Assembly (NCBI GenBank): GCA_016715985.1
Contig: JADJXD010000001.1
Coordinates: 558,001-622,000, forward strand
Direction: 5' to 3'
DNA from: Saprospiraceae bacterium
GTDB taxonomy: Bacteria; Bacteroidota; Bacteroidia; Chitinophagales; Saprospiraceae
Length of the DNA stretch: 64,000 bases
How positions within the stretch are numbered: position 1 is the first letter of the stretch; each line of letters starts with the position of its first letter. Positions 62,808-64,000 of this stretch are shown piece after piece. A model generated the notes under the pieces. It was given only the letters and a program-made list of their open reading frames with translations. It had not been told where the DNA came from and did not search any database. Position numbers and translations under genes: made by a program.

Positions 62808-63443
62808 ATGATAAGTGTATTCATATACGACGACAATGATGCCAGAAGAGACAGTCTCATAGCACTGCTGGAACTTACTGACTCTATGGTATATGCAGGT
62901 AGTGCTCCCAATTGCTCAAATGCAGAAGCCGATATGGAAAGAACAAATCCGGATGTCGTACTTATGGATATCGAAATGCCTGAAACGGACGGTATAGAAG
63001 GCGTCAGAAGAATCAAAAAAAGATTTCCGCAGATTAAAATCATCATGCAGACTGTCTATGAAGACAGTGATAAAATTTTTAATGCACTGCGAAATGGTGC
63101 CGAAGGTTATATTTTGAAAAAAGCCTCTATCAGCAATATCATTGAAAGTATCCATGAAGTATATAAAGGAGGAGCATTTATGACCCCCAGTGTAGCCATG
63201 CAAGTCATGAATTTCTTAAAAAAACCGGCCACAAATGATGCAAAAATGGAAAGTCTTACCCCTCGGGAACAAGAAGTACTCAAAAATCTTTCAGAGGGTG
63301 GCAGTTACAAAATGATCGCTGACAAAATGAACATCAGTTATGGTACCGTCAATAATCATATCAAAAAAATCTATGAAAAACTTCAGGTACATTCGTTGGG
63401 AGAAGCCGTATCCTATGCACTGAAGAACAAAGTAAACCAATAG
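62808..63443 (+). CDS. NarL/LuxR-type response regulator
   Basis: The 211-residue regulator has a receiver domain with DDND near residues 6-9 and the phospho-acceptor Asp at residue 54 in VVLMDIEMPETDGI. The LuxR helix-turn-helix is SLTPREQEVLKNLSEGGSY followed by IADKMNISYGTVNNHIKKIY. It is the partner of the upstream Reg_prop kinase by gene order. Confidence 0.93.
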   Translation: MISVFIYDDNDARRDSLIALLELTDSMVYAGSAPNCSNAEADMERTNPDVVLMDIEMPETDGIEGVRRIKKRFPQIKIIMQTVYEDSDKIFNALRNGAEGYILKKASISNIIESIHEVYKGGAFMTPSVAMQVMNFLKKPATNDAKMESLTPREQEVLKNLSEGGSYKMIADKMNISYGTVNNHIKKIYEKLQVHSLGEAVSYALKNKVNQ

Positions 63444-63446
63444 TCT

Positions 63447-64000
63447 TTGGGTAGTGATAATGTACATATAATAGAGTGGTTTGTACTTGGTGCTGCTGCC
63501 ATCATGCTGATTTACCACGCAATTTTGTACTTTCAACAGCGGGATCATTACATTTTGCTTTATTCCAACTATTTATTATCACTTGTGGTATATATCACAT
63601 TCAGAAGATGGACGCACTATGATACTTTCACAAATGAAACTTTCTCATTTTCTTATATCATCGACCACCCGTTGATTTTATACATGCTCTTCAGTTATGT
63701 TTTTTTCATTTCTAAAGTACTGGAAATCAACAGAAATGCCCCTATAGTAAAATTTGCAGTTTATGGCTTTTATCTCAGTATTGGTGTATTATTTATCATC
63801 CATATTCTGAAGATAATGTTTACAGATGAAACAGCCATGTCACGTTCCTACTTTTTAGTAACAAAACTAACTTTGCTGTTTTTTGCATTTACCGGCCTTT
63901 TTGGCGCCCTTCATATCCGAAAAACAAAATTTGTCCGGATTATTATTTCAGGAGGACTGGTATATGCTTTTTTTAGTTTACTGACCATTTTTTCCATCTT
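63447..64000 (+). CDS. Multi-membrane-helix sensor protein, probably histidine kinase (3' partial)
   Basis: From a TTG at 63447 the frame is open to the window edge (184 full codons). In the right frame it reads MGSDNVHIIEWFVLGAAAIM and then six or so hydrophobic helices: LIYHAILYF, YSNYLLSLVVYITF, DHPLILYMLFSYVFFISKVL, YGFYLSIGVLFIIHIL, YFLVTKLTLLFFAFTGLFGA and GGLVYAFFSLLTIFSI. This is like the 7TM-type sensing domains in front of LytS or HisKA_3 kinases. The frame is preceded by the TAG of the regulator, and no ATG lies near, so TTG is preferred. The downstream domains lie outside the window. Confidence 0.65.
   Translation, partial: MGSDNVHIIEWFVLGAAAIMLIYHAILYFQQRDHYILLYSNYLLSLVVYITFRRWTHYDTFTNETFSFSYIIDHPLILYMLFSYVFFISKVLEINRNAPIVKFAVYGFYLSIGVLFIIHILKIMFTDETAMSRSYFLVTKLTLLFFAFTGLFGALHIRKTKFVRIIISGGLVYAFFSLLTIFSI

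Overview
The window reads as a chromosomal piece of a low-GC member of the Bacteroidota, most likely a Saprospiraceae-like organism. This rests on sequence signs, not on a database match. Secreted proteins carry type IX secretion (T9SS) type A and type B sorting tails, and a T9SS plug protein (DUF5103) is encoded. There is a SusC/D-era TonB receptor with a carboxypeptidase-like plug extension, promoters resemble the Bacteroidota TTTG-N19/20-TAnnTTTG consensus, SecA is long (1097 aa), and ECF sigma and LytTR regulators are present. No rRNA, tRNA, CRISPR array or intact insertion sequence was seen.

Layout. 1-2.2 kb: the end of a PKD-domain T9SS cargo gene, then a decayed retropepsin-like gene. 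2.4-5.9 kb: a five-gene operon (DUF2141, TPR protein, LytS-type kinase with a C-terminal 2TM domain, a free 2TM protein, LytTR regulator). 6.0-12.7 kb: a 2240-residue T9SS type B surface protein with four tandem modules of about 265 residues. 13.0-19.3 kb: a thioesterase, an unknown alpha-helical protein, an unknown overlapping gene pair, and a membrane 4Fe-4S protein and an FAD oxidoreductase separated by a Phd/VapC-type toxin-antitoxin pair. 19.4-20.0 kb: a DUF2442/DUF4160 pair. 20.0-24.4 kb: MsrBA, DUF547, an outer-membrane protein, a DM13 protein and a fasciclin protein. 24.4-27.0 kb: a YoeB toxin relic and a TonB receptor. 27.2-33.7 kb: an unknown protein, a YadA-head-like protein with an S74 chaperone, a lone LytTR protein, and a TPR histidine kinase with its NarL-type regulator. 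34-54 kb is mostly core: a frameshifted BI-1 protein, ECF sigma with an anti-sigma/barrel protein, DUF4159, HtrA, DapF, YpfJ, a BamA/TamA-like protein, SpoU methyltransferase, UbiA-like protein, pseudouridine synthase, YchF, 3-methyladenine glycosylase, T9SS plug and SecA. 54-64 kb: an M1 aminopeptidase, a broken repeat-protein gene, a seven-repeat Kelch-like protein, a Reg_prop hybrid-type sensor kinase with a LuxR-type regulator, and the start of a further membrane sensor.

How it fits together. Two themes stand out. First, envelope and secretion: SecA, the T9SS plug and a BamA-like assembly factor serve many exported repeat proteins. Second, signalling: four two-component systems or parts of them, plus a lone LytTR protein, lie in 64 kb, two of them beside genes for exported repeat proteins. 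The window also holds an unusual number of gene relics for its size: a retropepsin gene with two nonsense codons, a YoeB toxin fragment, an orphan T9SS sorting tail, a repeat gene with a stop and a frameshift, and a frameshifted BI-1 gene.

The best candidate for something undescribed is the TAATG-overlapped pair at 14676-15823, which I cannot assign to any family with a known function. Other candidates are the S74 surface protein with its lone LytTR neighbour, the 18-bp motif shared by two sites around the DM13/DUF547 cluster, and the four-module giant protein.
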